Under the pieces are notes generated by a model. That model saw nothing but the letters and a program-made list of their open reading frames with translations, had not been told where the DNA came from and ran no database searches. 64,000 bases of DNA from an uncultured Flavobacterium sp. (GTDB taxonomy: Bacteria; Bacteroidota; Bacteroidia; Flavobacteriales; Flavobacteriaceae). The position numbers were made by a program, and so were the translations under genes. Positions within the stretch are counted from its first letter, which is position 1. Each line of letters starts with the position of its first letter. Shown here in pieces: positions 1 to 8,686 of the stretch. The stretch is taken from positions 8,958 to 72,957 of the forward strand of contig NZ_CALTYA010000016.1 in assembly GCF_943913405.1 (NCBI RefSeq), read 5' to 3'.

Positions 1-53
1 ATGTAATTATCATACTTGTCTTTGAAATCAGGTCTTTTTACTAAATTGCTCAT
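1..53 (-). CDS. Probable aldehyde dehydrogenase, N-terminal fragment (runs off window)
   Basis: A minus-strand frame opens with ATG at 53 and stays open to the window edge, giving MSNLVKRPDFKDKYDNY. The N-terminal pattern of Lys-Arg-Pro-x-Phe-Lys then Tyr-Asp-Asn-Tyr resembles the start of NAD(P)-dependent aldehyde dehydrogenases of the ExaC/AldB type, in which a 'FIGGKFV' segment follows. Only 17 residues are visible, so the family call is inference. The body of the gene would lie to the left of the window. Confidence 0.45.
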   Translation of the reverse strand, partial: MSNLVKRPDFKDKYDNY

Positions 54-145
54 GATAAAATGTTTTTAATTTTATCAAATTTAGTTTCAAACATTTTCTT
101 AAAGTAGCACTATTCGTTCAAATAATAGCATGATTTTGACAAATG

Positions 146-199
146 ATTATTTTTAAGATATTTTTATTAAAGCTATCCTAAAAATATCTTAAAAATAAT
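146..199. repeat. Perfect 21-bp inverted repeat with a 12-nt loop
   Basis: The arms at 146-166 and 179-199 are exact reverse complements (core TTTTTAAGATATTTTT). The 11-nt sequence AATAATAGCAT occurs at 121-131 and again at 194-204. The hairpin sits ten bases beyond the stop of the dienelactone hydrolase gene and upstream of the left-edge gene, so it may act as an AT-rich transcript end. It lacks a GC-rich stem followed by a T tract, so it is listed as a repeat. Confidence 0.75.
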
Positions 200-208
200 A
201 GCATATTC

Positions 209-979
209 TTAATTAAAATTTTCTCTCAAAAAACTCTTTAAAGCTGACCACGAACGCTTGTCTGCCAATTCATTATAAGCTGCGCCTTTTGAATTATCAT
301 TTCCAGCTTCTTTTTCTGTAAAAGCATGAACAGCATTGGCATAATAATTCATCTGCCAATCTGCTTTTGCCGTACGCATCTCATCTTGAAAAGCTTTGAT
401 TTCTTTTTCAGGAACATAAGTATCGTCAGCGCCATGCAAGACTAAAACTTTAGCTTTTATTGGTATAATTTCTCTTTTTTCATCTTTTCCTAAACCTCCG
501 TGAAACGAAACTACTCCTTTGACTTTCATGTTTGCTCGTGCGGCTTCAATGGCGCCAGTACCTCCAAAACAATATCCGATTACTACAATTTCGTCTAGAT
601 TTGCGCCTTGTTTTACCAATTCTGCCAAGGCTAAAGAAATTCTATTTTGGTATTCTTTTATATTTGATTTGTAGTAGCCTGCTTTTGTCCCGGCTTCTTT
701 TGCATCTTTTGGTCTTTTGTCTGCGCCGTAAATATCAGCTACGAAACTATAAAAACCCATTTTCATCAATTCTGTCGCCACTTCTTCTGAATGTTTGTCA
801 ATTCCTTTCCAAGCTGGCAGAACTAAAATTCCAGGATTATTTTTATTTGGCATATTCGGAATTCCTGCCAAACCGCTTAATTTTTGCGTTTTATCGCTAT
901 AAGCCACGTCTTTTAATTGTGCAAATGCTGTTGAAGAAACAACTAGTGTTAAGAATAATGATAGGTATTTTGCTTTCAT
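209..979 (-). CDS. Dienelactone hydrolase family protein, exported
   Basis: A 256-residue alpha/beta-hydrolase. Residues 1-20 form a typical signal peptide ending in AFA, so the enzyme is probably periplasmic. The catalytic triad of the dienelactone hydrolase family is visible: nucleophile Cys137 in GYCFGG, Asp186 in the HGADDTYVP motif, and His218 in AVHAF. Members hydrolyse lactones or esters; the substrate cannot be read from sequence. The gene stands alone between the left-edge gene and the phosphate transporter, both also on the minus strand. The terminator at 1045-1074 separates it from the transporter operon, so it should have its own promoter, though no good match was seen. Confidence 0.9.
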   Translation of the reverse strand: MKAKYLSLFLTLVVSSTAFAQLKDVAYSDKTQKLSGLAGIPNMPNKNNPGILVLPAWKGIDKHSEEVATELMKMGFYSFVADIYGADKRPKDAKEAGTKAGYYKSNIKEYQNRISLALAELVKQGANLDEIVVIGYCFGGTGAIEAARANMKVKGVVSFHGGLGKDEKREIIPIKAKVLVLHGADDTYVPEKEIKAFQDEMRTAKADWQMNYYANAVHAFTEKEAGNDNSKGAAYNELADKRSWSALKSFLRENFN

Positions 980-1044
980 ATTTTAATTTTTATTTAAAGC
1001 TACTATTTTTTTTTGGAATTGTGCCAGCATGATTTCTATAAAAC

Positions 1045-1074
1045 AAAAAAGCCACTAGATTTAGTGGCTTTTGT
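1045..1074 (-). terminator. Rho-independent terminator of the phosphate transporter operon
   Basis: Stem GCCACTA (1051-1057) pairs with TAGTGGC (1062-1068) around a 4-nt loop. On the minus strand the stem is followed by a run of T. It lies 17 bases beyond the transporter stop codon. Confidence 0.85.
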
Positions 1075-1090
1075 ATTGTATATAAATTGA

Positions 1091-2377
1091 TTACATAAAT
1101 AAACTTAATACGTAATATACTATTGCTGCCAAAATTGCAGAAATTGGAATTGTCAAAACCCAAGCCCATAAAAGACTCACGGTAACGCCCCATCTTACGG
1201 CAGAAACACGTTTTGTCAAACCAACTCCAATGATAGAACCAGTAATCGTGTGCGTCGTACTTACCGGAATTTTCAAGTGTTCTGTAAAATACAAAGTCAA
1301 AGCTCCGGCAGTTTCTGCAGCAACACCTTCAAACGAAGTAACTTTTGTAATTTTTGACCCCATTGTTTTTACGATTTTCCAGCCGCCACTCATTGTTCCT
1401 GCGGCAATTGCCGTATAACAAGCTAATGGAATCCATTCTGGCATTTTAAAATGTCCCGCTTCATCAGGAAGCACAACATCGAGCCAATCCGGCATGCTGT
1501 CTTGCGCCAAACCAGTCGTGTGAATATAAACAGCAACTGCCGCTGCAATAATTCCCATTACTTTTTGAGAATCGTTTCCACCATGTCCCAAACTAAACGC
1601 CGCTGAAGAAAGCAATTGCATTTTCTTTAGCCAAGATTCAGATTTGCTATGCGATAAACTGCTGAAAAACAAGCAGAATGTACTTACAGACAATATGATA
1701 AATGCTACTAAAAACCATTTAATATTGTGTGCTTCAAAAGCAACGCTCCAAAATTGAGAATCTGGAAAACGAGGTTCTTTAATTTTTTCGAAAGGTACCA
1801 TTTGGTATGCCACAAAAGTAATTGTAGCAAGCATTAAAGCTCCAGTAAATAGTTTTGGATAGATGCTTTTTTTAGAAGAATTCAACAACCAGATTGAAAT
1901 TAAATAAGAAGCTAAAGCTCCTAAAAGCGGCGCCAAGACAATAAATGCAATAATAATAAGAACTCCAGAAGGCATTCCTCCATTTTTTCCTGCAGAATAC
2001 CAGTTTACAACGTTAAAGCCAGCGTGGGCGATTGCAGCACCGGCAAAACCGCCGATCAAAGTATGTGAAGAACTGGAAGGGATTCCAAGCCACCAAGTCA
2101 ATAAATTCCAACAGATTGCGGCAATGACTCCGGCTAAAATTACGACAAGATTAATATCCATCGTGCTGGCTGTTTTTGCAACCGTATCGGCCACACCAAA
2201 TCCGAAAACCCAGTAAGCCAAGAAGTTAAAGAATGCTGCCCAAACTACTGCTTGAAATGGAGTCAGCACTTTAGTGGCAACAATTGTTGCGATCGCGTTC
2301 GCTGCATCGTGAAATCCGTTGATGTAATCAAAGATTAATGCAAGAACAATTATGACAATTAATATCGTAAAATCCAT
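1091..2377 (-). CDS. Inorganic phosphate transporter, PiT family
   Basis: A 428-residue polytopic membrane protein with about ten hydrophobic segments. It carries the two inverted PiT signatures: GFHDAANAIATIVATKV near residue 21 and SLGHGGNDSQKVMGII in the second half. PiT proteins import metal-phosphate complexes using H+ or Na+ gradients. The gene lies 26 bases downstream of a DUF47 gene on the same strand, the usual pairing in which the DUF47 protein modulates the transporter. It ends in a clear hairpin terminator. Length and topology are normal for bacterial Pit proteins. Confidence 0.95.
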   Translation of the reverse strand: MDFTILIVIIVLALIFDYINGFHDAANAIATIVATKVLTPFQAVVWAAFFNFLAYWVFGFGVADTVAKTASTMDINLVVILAGVIAAICWNLLTWWLGIPSSSSHTLIGGFAGAAIAHAGFNVVNWYSAGKNGGMPSGVLIIIAFIVLAPLLGALASYLISIWLLNSSKKSIYPKLFTGALMLATITFVAYQMVPFEKIKEPRFPDSQFWSVAFEAHNIKWFLVAFIILSVSTFCLFFSSLSHSKSESWLKKMQLLSSAAFSLGHGGNDSQKVMGIIAAAVAVYIHTTGLAQDSMPDWLDVVLPDEAGHFKMPEWIPLACYTAIAAGTMSGGWKIVKTMGSKITKVTSFEGVAAETAGALTLYFTEHLKIPVSTTHTITGSIIGVGLTKRVSAVRWGVTVSLLWAWVLTIPISAILAAIVYYVLSLFM

Positions 2378-2403
2378 AAGATTGTTTAGTCAAAAATGAA
2401 TAT

Positions 2404-3048
2404 TTATGAGTGCTTAACCACCACTGATTCAAGAACGTTTGCAACGCTTTTACATTTATCAGAAGCCGATTCCAATGCAGACAGAACTTCTTTATACTTA
2501 ATGATATTTTTAGCGTCAGTTTCGTTTTCAAAGATATCGGCAACCGCTTTATCAAAAACGTTATCTGCTTTGCTTTCTAGCTTATTGATTTTTTTACAAG
2601 CTTCAGAAATTGCTTTCAAGTTTTTTAAATCTTTCAATTCTTTGATAGCAATCTGGATTTGCTGGCAAGCTTCAAGATTGATTTCAGTCAACTTACGAAT
2701 CGATTTTGTAATTTTTTCCACTTGGTAAAGGCGCATTCTTGACGCAGAACCATGCAAATAATCAGCAACATCATCCATCGATTTTACAAGTGCGTGAATG
2801 TCTTCACGGTCAAACGGCGTAATAAAGTTTCTGCTTAATTCAAGGTGCGTTTTATGAGTAATTTCCTCAATAACTGCTTCTAATTCCTCAATTTTTCTGA
2901 ATAAATTTTCTCTTTCAGCTTTTGGAGCATTGACTGCTTCGTGAAGTGTTTCGGCCAAAAGCGTTAAATTAATAGAAGCTTGTTCAAAAAGTGGAAAGAA
3001 CTTTTTATCTTTCGGAACTAAAAATTGGAAAATGCTGTTTAAAGACAT
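2404..3048 (-). CDS. DUF47 family phosphate transport accessory protein (PhoU-like)
   Basis: A 214-residue, almost wholly helical, charged protein of the DUF47/YkaA family, a distant PhoU relative. It begins MSLNSIFQFLVPKDKKFF, the typical flavobacterial start, followed by long helices rich in Glu, Lys and Leu. DUF47 genes almost always sit next to pit genes, as here, and the proteins are thought to regulate Pi uptake. A TACATTTG promoter-like element lies on the minus strand at 3069-3076, next to a palindrome at 3084-3100, so the two-gene operon probably starts here. Confidence 0.92.
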   Translation of the reverse strand: MSLNSIFQFLVPKDKKFFPLFEQASINLTLLAETLHEAVNAPKAERENLFRKIEELEAVIEEITHKTHLELSRNFITPFDREDIHALVKSMDDVADYLHGSASRMRLYQVEKITKSIRKLTEINLEACQQIQIAIKELKDLKNLKAISEACKKINKLESKADNVFDKAVADIFENETDAKNIIKYKEVLSALESASDKCKSVANVLESVVVKHS

Positions 3049-3068
3049 AAAATAGATTTTTATTGCTG

Positions 3069-3100
3069 CAAATGTATCTCGCCAATGTTAAGATAACATT
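3069..3100 (-). promoter_or_regulatory. Putative promoter -7 box with adjacent palindrome upstream of the DUF47-pit operon
   Basis: On the minus strand TACATTTG (3069-3076) matches the Bacteroidetes -7 consensus TAnnTTTG. A perfect inverted repeat, AATGTTA-AGA-TAACATT (3084-3100), overlaps the expected -33 region, 36 bases before the start codon. The -33 TTG itself is not clear, so the promoter call is tentative. The palindrome could be an operator. Confidence 0.4.
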
Positions 3101-3241
3101 AAGTAAAGATGAATAAGCAGTTATTAAAATTTACGATTATTTAATGTTCAGATTACAATTGCTTTTCTTCATTTCTATTTATTGCAAACGTTTTCGTACT
3201 TTAGCCAGCGTTTAAAAAAAGCAAAAACTCACTCATATATT

Positions 3242-4870
3242 ATGGACATCAACTTCAACAAAAACGAAGATCATAACAAACTTTTAGTATCCGATTTAAA
3301 GCAGAAATTTGCCCAAGTAAAATTAGGCGGAGGCCAAAAAAGAATAGAGAAATTACATTCTGAAGGCAAGATGACAGCTCGTGAACGTATTGATTATCTG
3401 CTAGATGAAAAGAGGGAAAGCATTGAAATTGGAGCTTTTGTGGGTGACGGAATGTATGCCGAACATGGAGGCTGTCCGTCTGGAGGTGTTGTCATAAAAA
3501 TTGGCTATGTCAAAGGAAAACAATGCATCGTTGTGGCAAATGATGCGACTGTAAAAGCTGGAGCTTGGTTTCCGATTACTGGAAAAAAGAACCTTCGTGC
3601 GCAAGAAATTGCTATGGAAAACCGACTTCCAATTATTTATTTAGTAGATTCTGCTGGCGTTTATTTGCCTTTGCAAGATGAAATTTTTCCTGATAAGGAA
3701 CATTTCGGAAGAATTTTTAGAAATAATGCCATCATGAGCAGCATGGGAATTACCCAGATTGCAGCCGTAATGGGAAGCTGTGTTGCCGGAGGAGCTTATC
3801 TTCCGATCATGTCTGACGAAGCTTTGATTGTGGACAAAACCGGAAGTATTTTCTTAGCCGGAAGTTATTTGGTTAAAGCAGCAATTGGAGAAAGCATTGA
3901 CAATGAAACGCTTGGAGGTGCAACAACACATTGTGAAATTTCTGGAGTTACTGATTACAAAGCAAAAGACGACAAAGATGCTTTGGATAAAATTAAAAAT
4001 ATAGTTGATAAAATTGGTGATTTTGACAAAGCAGGTTTCAGCAGAATCAAATCTGAAAAACCAGCTTTGGAAGAAAAAGATATCTACGGAATTTTGCCAA
4101 AAGCGAGAAACGAACAATATGACATGATGGAAATCATCAATCGGTTGGTCGATAATTCTGAATTTGAACCGTATAAAGAAGGCTACGGACAAACGATTAT
4201 CACTGGTTATGCCAGAATTGACGGCTGGGCTGTGGGAATCGTTGCCAATCAAAGAAAAGTGGTGAAATCAAAGAAAGGAGAAATGCAATTTGGAGGCGTA
4301 ATCTACTCTGATTCAGCTGACAAAGCAACACGTTTTATTGCTAATTGCAACCAGAAGAAAATTCCGCTGGTTTTTCTTCAAGACGTAACCGGATTCATGG
4401 TCGGGAGCAAATCGGAACATGGAGGAATTATCAAAGACGGAGCTAAAATGGTGAACGCAGTTTCTAATTCTGTAGTTCCAAAATTCACCGTTATTGTTGG
4501 AAATTCTTACGGTGCAGGAAATTACGCCATGTGCGGAAAAGCATATGATCCAAGATTGATTTTTGCTTGGCCAAGTGCAGAATTGGCAGTTATGGGCGGT
4601 ACTCAGGCAGCGAAAGTTTTGGCACAAATCGAAGCTTCTTCTTTGAAAGCAAAAGGCGAAGTGATTGATGAAGTAAAAGAAAAAGAACTTTTTGATAAAA
4701 TTAAGGCAAAATATGACGCGCAGGTTTCTCCTTATTATGCAGCTTCTCGTTTGTGGACAGATGCAATCATCGATCCGTTGGAAACCAGGACTTGGATTTC
4801 TATAGGAATTGAAGCTGCAAACCACTCGCCTATTGAAAAGAAATTTAATTTGGGAGTGATTCAAGTTTAG
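3242..4870 (+). CDS. Acyl-CoA carboxylase beta subunit (methylcrotonyl-CoA carboxylase type)
   Basis: A 542-residue carboxyltransferase with the two crotonase-like halves of the biotin-dependent acyl-CoA carboxylase family. It transfers CO2 from carboxybiotin to an acyl-CoA. The segment VANDATVKAGAWFPITGKK, the LPLQDEIFPDKEHFGRIF motif and the MGSCVAGGAYLP motif fit methylcrotonyl-CoA carboxylase beta better than propionyl-CoA carboxylase. The start was set at the ATG at 3242 (MDINFNKNEDH) because the upstream extension needs a TTG and has no family resemblance. The biotin-carboxylase subunit is not adjacent, so the partner must be encoded elsewhere. Leucine catabolism is the likely role. Confidence 0.88.
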   Translation: MDINFNKNEDHNKLLVSDLKQKFAQVKLGGGQKRIEKLHSEGKMTARERIDYLLDEKRESIEIGAFVGDGMYAEHGGCPSGGVVIKIGYVKGKQCIVVANDATVKAGAWFPITGKKNLRAQEIAMENRLPIIYLVDSAGVYLPLQDEIFPDKEHFGRIFRNNAIMSSMGITQIAAVMGSCVAGGAYLPIMSDEALIVDKTGSIFLAGSYLVKAAIGESIDNETLGGATTHCEISGVTDYKAKDDKDALDKIKNIVDKIGDFDKAGFSRIKSEKPALEEKDIYGILPKARNEQYDMMEIINRLVDNSEFEPYKEGYGQTIITGYARIDGWAVGIVANQRKVVKSKKGEMQFGGVIYSDSADKATRFIANCNQKKIPLVFLQDVTGFMVGSKSEHGGIIKDGAKMVNAVSNSVVPKFTVIVGNSYGAGNYAMCGKAYDPRLIFAWPSAELAVMGGTQAAKVLAQIEASSLKAKGEVIDEVKEKELFDKIKAKYDAQVSPYYAASRLWTDAIIDPLETRTWISIGIEAANHSPIEKKFNLGVIQV

Positions 4871-4893
4871 AATTTAAGATTAATTTGTAAGCT

Positions 4894-5232
4894 ATGAATG
4901 ACGTAAATGTGAAATTTGAAAATCATTTTAAATTGCATATCCCATTTAGAGACAAAATATTATTTGAATCTGAATTGATAAATAATAATATTGACTTTTA
5001 TTTTGAAGAAAACCAGCCAGATATTAATATTTCAATAAGGTACTTTTTTAAAGATGCGGATGCAAATGAAATTGACAAGATAATTCGTAAGAATCAGATT
5101 ATTTCTAGTATTGAAAATCAAGTTATAGATTGCAAGCAAGAACAAAAAATCCAGAAATTATATCTAAAAGTAACGATTGCAATAATTTTAATTATTTTAT
5201 TTGTAAGTGCTATAAGCAACTATTTCATTTGA
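4894..5232 (+). CDS. Hypothetical protein with C-terminal membrane anchor
   Basis: A 112-residue protein of no family I recognise. The first 85 residues are charged and soluble, with an N-terminal pattern suggesting a small alpha/beta domain (FKLHIPFRDKILFESEL). Residues 89-111 form one hydrophobic helix, so it is probably a tail-anchored inner-membrane protein. It starts 23 bases after the carboxylase gene on the same strand and may share its transcript, although nothing links the functions. Confidence 0.7.
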   Translation: MNDVNVKFENHFKLHIPFRDKILFESELINNNIDFYFEENQPDINISIRYFFKDADANEIDKIIRKNQIISSIENQVIDCKQEQKIQKLYLKVTIAIILIILFVSAISNYFI

Positions 5233-5302
5233 AAACATTAAAGCAGTTTGTATAATCTTATTATGATCCTTGATTGCCTTATATGGTAATAACAAAATTA
5301 AA

Positions 5303-5968
5303 ATGGGAAACCTAACCGAACAAGAACTGCAAGAATTAGCTTCGCAATTGAGCCATCCGAAAGGTGAAAACGGAATTGCAACGGCGAAAAGCATGAACGT
5401 TGCCAATGATAATATGATTCAAAATGTCATTGCGCAAATTGATTTAAAAGACAATTCAAAAATCCTTGAAATCGGACCAGGAAATGGATTGCATATCAAG
5501 TACTTGTTTGATAAAAATGCTTCTATAAATTATACAGGAATTGATATTTCTGAATTAATGATTGAAGAAGCGACGAATTTAAATTCTGAATTTACTATTT
5601 CTGGGAAAGCTGTTTTTGAATTGACAAATAGTGAAATTATTGATAAAGAAGACAATTCCATTGATGCAATTTTCACAGTAAACACATTATATTTCTGGAA
5701 AAATGCAAAGGAATATTTACAGGAAATTTTTAGAGTTTTAAATAGTGAAGGACAATTTATCTTAGGATTTATTCCAAAAAGTACGATGGAAAAAATTCCT
5801 TTCAGCAAATATGGTTTTGAACTTTATGACAATAAAAGCGTTATAGATTTATTGGAAGAAATGGGTTTCAAAATAGGCAAAACTTTATCTGAAACAGAAG
5901 AAGTTTTGAGTAATACTGGCGACAAAAAAATCCGTACTTTTACTGTAATTAAGGCTTTGAAATTCTAA
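5303..5968 (+). CDS. Class I SAM-dependent methyltransferase
   Basis: A 221-residue Rossmann-fold methyltransferase. Motif I, ILEIGPGNG, lies near residue 55, with an acidic motif II (YTGIDIS) and motif IV (SIDAIFTVNTLYFW) after it. These match the Methyltransf_11/25 group; the methyl acceptor cannot be predicted. The ATG at 5303 (MGNLTEQELQEL) was chosen over the upstream in-frame TTG at 5270. The stop lies five bases before the M1 peptidase start, so the two genes are probably co-transcribed. Confidence 0.88.
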   Translation: MGNLTEQELQELASQLSHPKGENGIATAKSMNVANDNMIQNVIAQIDLKDNSKILEIGPGNGLHIKYLFDKNASINYTGIDISELMIEEATNLNSEFTISGKAVFELTNSEIIDKEDNSIDAIFTVNTLYFWKNAKEYLQEIFRVLNSEGQFILGFIPKSTMEKIPFSKYGFELYDNKSVIDLLEEMGFKIGKTLSETEEVLSNTGDKKIRTFTVIKALKF

Positions 5969-5973
5969 ATCTT

Positions 5974-7593
5974 ATGAAGAATAACCTTTTCGTTTTTGCA
6001 TTTCTTATTGGCTTGCAAAGTATTTCCGCGCAAGAATTCACAAGAAAAGATTCCCTTCAAGGTGGTTTTTCTGCTGAAAGAACTTCTTATGACGTGCAGC
6101 GATATGATTTGAATATTACTGTAAATCCAGAAAATCGTTTGGTTGTTGGCTATAATGATATTACTCTTAAAATAGTTAAAAATACTTCCAAAATTCAATT
6201 AGATTTGTTTGAGAACATGCAAATCGACAGCATAGTTTTTGAAGAAAAAAAATTAAATTACAAAAGAGATTTCGGAGCCGTTTTTATTGATTTCGAAAAG
6301 CTTCAGACTGTTGATGGTTTAGATAAAAAACTACGATTTTATTATTCTGGAAATCCTTTGGTTGCAAAAAATGCGCCTTGGGACGGAGGTTTTGTTTTCA
6401 GCAAAGATAATGCAGGAAAGCCTTGGATTGGCGTTGCTGTTCAAGGAACCGGAGCAAGTTTGTGGTTTCCTGTAAAGGATTCTCAAAGTGATGAGCCAGA
6501 TTTTGGAGCTTCGATAAAAGTTGCTGTTCCAAATGGGTTGATGAATGTTTCAAACGGAAGATTTTTGGGAAGCGAAGACTTGAAAAATGGCTATACCCGT
6601 TGGGATTGGGAAGTAAAAAGTCCGATCAACAACTATGATATTACGCTGAATATTGCAGATTACGTTCACATTCACGACAATCATAATGGCTTGGATTTGG
6701 ACTATTATGTTTTGCGTGAAAACGAAGAAAAAGCTAAAAAACATTTTGAGGAAGTAAAACCGATGATGGATTGTTTTCAGTCCAAATTTGGGAAATATCC
6801 TTTTACAGAAGACGGCTATAAATTAGTTGAAACTTCTTATTTAGGTATGGAACACCAAAGTGCTGTTGCTTATGGAAATAAATATCGAAAAGGTTATTCT
6901 GGAAGAGATAATTCAAGAACAGGAATCGGCTTTCTTTTCGATTATATTACCATTCATGAAACGGGACACGAATGGTTTGGAAATAGCATTACTTCAAAAG
7001 ATATTGCCGACATGTGGATCCATGAAGGCTTCACAACTTACTCAGAATCAGTTTTTGTAGAATGCCAATTTGGTTATGAAAAAGCGCAAATCTATTTGAA
7101 CGGACAAAAAAGATCTGTCGCCAATGATAAGCCAGTTATTGGGAATTATTTGGTCAATAATGAGGGTTCAACCGACATGTACTACAAAGGCGCACAACTT
7201 TTAAACACGCTTCGGCATATTGTAAATGATGACAAAAAATGGTGGAAAATTTTGTTGAAATATTCAGAAACTTATCGCCATAAAATAATAGATACAGAAA
7301 CTTTAGTCGCTTTTTTCAATACTGAAATTGGAACAGACCTAAACCCTGTTTTTGATCAATATTTGAAATACAAAAATATTCCAGAATTGATTGTCGAAAA
7401 AGAGAAAAAAGGAATTCGTTTTAAATGGAAAACAGACGTTGCTAATTTTAAAATGCCAATAGTTTTTAAAGAAAATGATAAAGAAATCAGAATAGAAGCA
7501 ACAAACGAGTGGACTTTTTATCCTTTAAAAAATAAAAAAGAGATTGTGAGTTTTGATAATTCTAGATTCTTTTACAAGTTAGATTACAAATAA
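5974..7593 (+). CDS. Secreted M1 family zinc metallopeptidase
   Basis: A 539-residue aminopeptidase-like protein with a signal peptide (residues 1-19, ending SISA). The zinc site is complete: His328-Glu329-x-x-His332, with the third ligand Glu351 in MWIHEGF. GMEHQSAVAYG stands in for the GAMEN exopeptidase motif. At this length it has the N-terminal beta-saddle, the catalytic domain and a short C-terminal sheet, but lacks the large helical domain of aminopeptidase N. It probably trims peptides in the periplasm or on the surface. It follows the methyltransferase gene by five bases and ends at a shared terminator. A second, longer M1 gene lies at 50109-52175. Confidence 0.93.
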   Translation: MKNNLFVFAFLIGLQSISAQEFTRKDSLQGGFSAERTSYDVQRYDLNITVNPENRLVVGYNDITLKIVKNTSKIQLDLFENMQIDSIVFEEKKLNYKRDFGAVFIDFEKLQTVDGLDKKLRFYYSGNPLVAKNAPWDGGFVFSKDNAGKPWIGVAVQGTGASLWFPVKDSQSDEPDFGASIKVAVPNGLMNVSNGRFLGSEDLKNGYTRWDWEVKSPINNYDITLNIADYVHIHDNHNGLDLDYYVLRENEEKAKKHFEEVKPMMDCFQSKFGKYPFTEDGYKLVETSYLGMEHQSAVAYGNKYRKGYSGRDNSRTGIGFLFDYITIHETGHEWFGNSITSKDIADMWIHEGFTTYSESVFVECQFGYEKAQIYLNGQKRSVANDKPVIGNYLVNNEGSTDMYYKGAQLLNTLRHIVNDDKKWWKILLKYSETYRHKIIDTETLVAFFNTEIGTDLNPVFDQYLKYKNIPELIVEKEKKGIRFKWKTDVANFKMPIVFKENDKEIRIEATNEWTFYPLKNKKEIVSFDNSRFFYKLDYK

Positions 7594-7601
7594 ATTCAAA
7601 T

Positions 7602-7630
7602 AAAAAAGAGTGCCGTTAAGCACTCTTTTT
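7602..7630. terminator. Bidirectional terminator between convergent genes
   Basis: Stem GAGTGC/GCACTC around cgttaa, flanked by A and T runs on both sides. It serves the M1 peptidase (plus) and the MenE-like ligase (minus), whose stop codon begins one base later. Confidence 0.9.
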
Positions 7631-8686
7631 CTATTCTGTTACACTTTCTAAAGTTTCTTTTCTCAAGACTTTTCCAGTTGGTGTTTCTTTAAATTCTGAA
7701 GCAAAAAGAACGACTTTGGGTTTTTCATATTTGTCTAATTCTGCAAAAACTTCATCGTCGATTACATAAGGAGTTCCTTCCACGACAAGAACTAATTTTT
7801 CGCCCAATTCATGATTTTCCTGTGAAGCTACAAAATATCTCCTGTCAATTATTCTGCTTGCCAATTTCTCTTCGATTTGTTCTGGAAAAAGCTTTACGCC
7901 ACCGCTATTGATTACGTTGTCAATTCTTCCCATCCAAATAAATTCGTGTTCGTTTAAAACTTTTACGGCATCATTTGTCACGATTGGCTCGTCTAAAATA
8001 TTTGGAGCCGTGATTACTAAACAATGTCTTTCATCTTCAGCGACACTAACGTCTGGCAAGGTTTTAAAAGCTTCCTCGCCTACTCTTTTTGCCGCAATAT
8101 GCGTAATAGTTTCGGTCATTCCATAAGTTTCGTAAATCTCCGTAGGAAAATCTGCGAGTTCACTAGCCAAAGCGGCATTTACTTTTGCACCGCCGATAAT
8201 CAGTTTTTTGACTTGGCTCAATTTATCCAAAGAATGCTGTACCTGAAGCGGAACCATCGCTGCGAAATCATAAGTTTCATCATCTCTTTTCAGCGGATTT
8301 GAACTTGGAGCAACAAATTGCACATCTAAACCTAAAATAAAGCCACGGACAAGCATCATTTTTCCGGCAACATATTGCGCTGGAAGACAATGCAAGACTT
8401 TATTTCCTGGCTGTAAATCAAAGAAATCACCCGTTGCCAAAGCCGAATTCACCATCGCCTGTTTTTCAATTCTTATCTTTTTCGGAACTCCGGTCGTGCC
8501 AGAAGTTGTCATTTCGATATGTTCGTTTTGGTCAAACCAATCCAAAATAAAAATTCCGACTGGCTTTTCAAAAGCTTCGCCTTCTTTTATAAAACTGTAG
8601 GCAATTCGGCATAAATCGTCTTTATCTAAACTAAAACCGTTTAATTTAAAGCGATTGTGTACATTTTGATACGTTGGACTATTCAT
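7631..8686 (-). CDS. menE: AMP-binding ligase, MenE-like (o-succinylbenzoate-CoA ligase)
   Basis: A 351-residue ANL-superfamily adenylating enzyme. The P-loop TSGTTGVPKK lies near residue 61, YGMTETITH (A5) near 189, the hinge region GRIDNVINSGGVKLFP near 252, and the catalytic lysine motif PTGKVLRKE near the C-terminus. It is about 100 residues shorter than typical acyl-CoA synthetases because the N-terminal part is reduced, as is usual for flavobacterial proteins annotated MenE. MenE activates o-succinylbenzoate in menaquinone synthesis. No other men genes are in the window, so the substrate is inferred from family. It overlaps the upstream CPBP gene by eight bases and is probably translated from the same transcript. 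Confidence 0.78.
   Translation of the reverse strand: MNSPTYQNVHNRFKLNGFSLDKDDLCRIAYSFIKEGEAFEKPVGIFILDWFDQNEHIEMTTSGTTGVPKKIRIEKQAMVNSALATGDFFDLQPGNKVLHCLPAQYVAGKMMLVRGFILGLDVQFVAPSSNPLKRDDETYDFAAMVPLQVQHSLDKLSQVKKLIIGGAKVNAALASELADFPTEIYETYGMTETITHIAAKRVGEEAFKTLPDVSVAEDERHCLVITAPNILDEPIVTNDAVKVLNEHEFIWMGRIDNVINSGGVKLFPEQIEEKLASRIIDRRYFVASQENHELGEKLVLVVEGTPYVIDDEVFAELDKYEKPKVVLFASEFKETPTGKVLRKETLESVTE

Noticed and set aside
532..1032. Plus-strand open frame of 166 codons
   Set aside because: Antisense to the dienelactone hydrolase gene, no sensible composition or domain; the minus-strand gene has a full catalytic triad.
4313..4864. Minus-strand open frame of 183 codons
   Set aside because: Shadow of the acyl-CoA carboxylase gene; rich in Cys, Phe and Ser as reverse frames often are.
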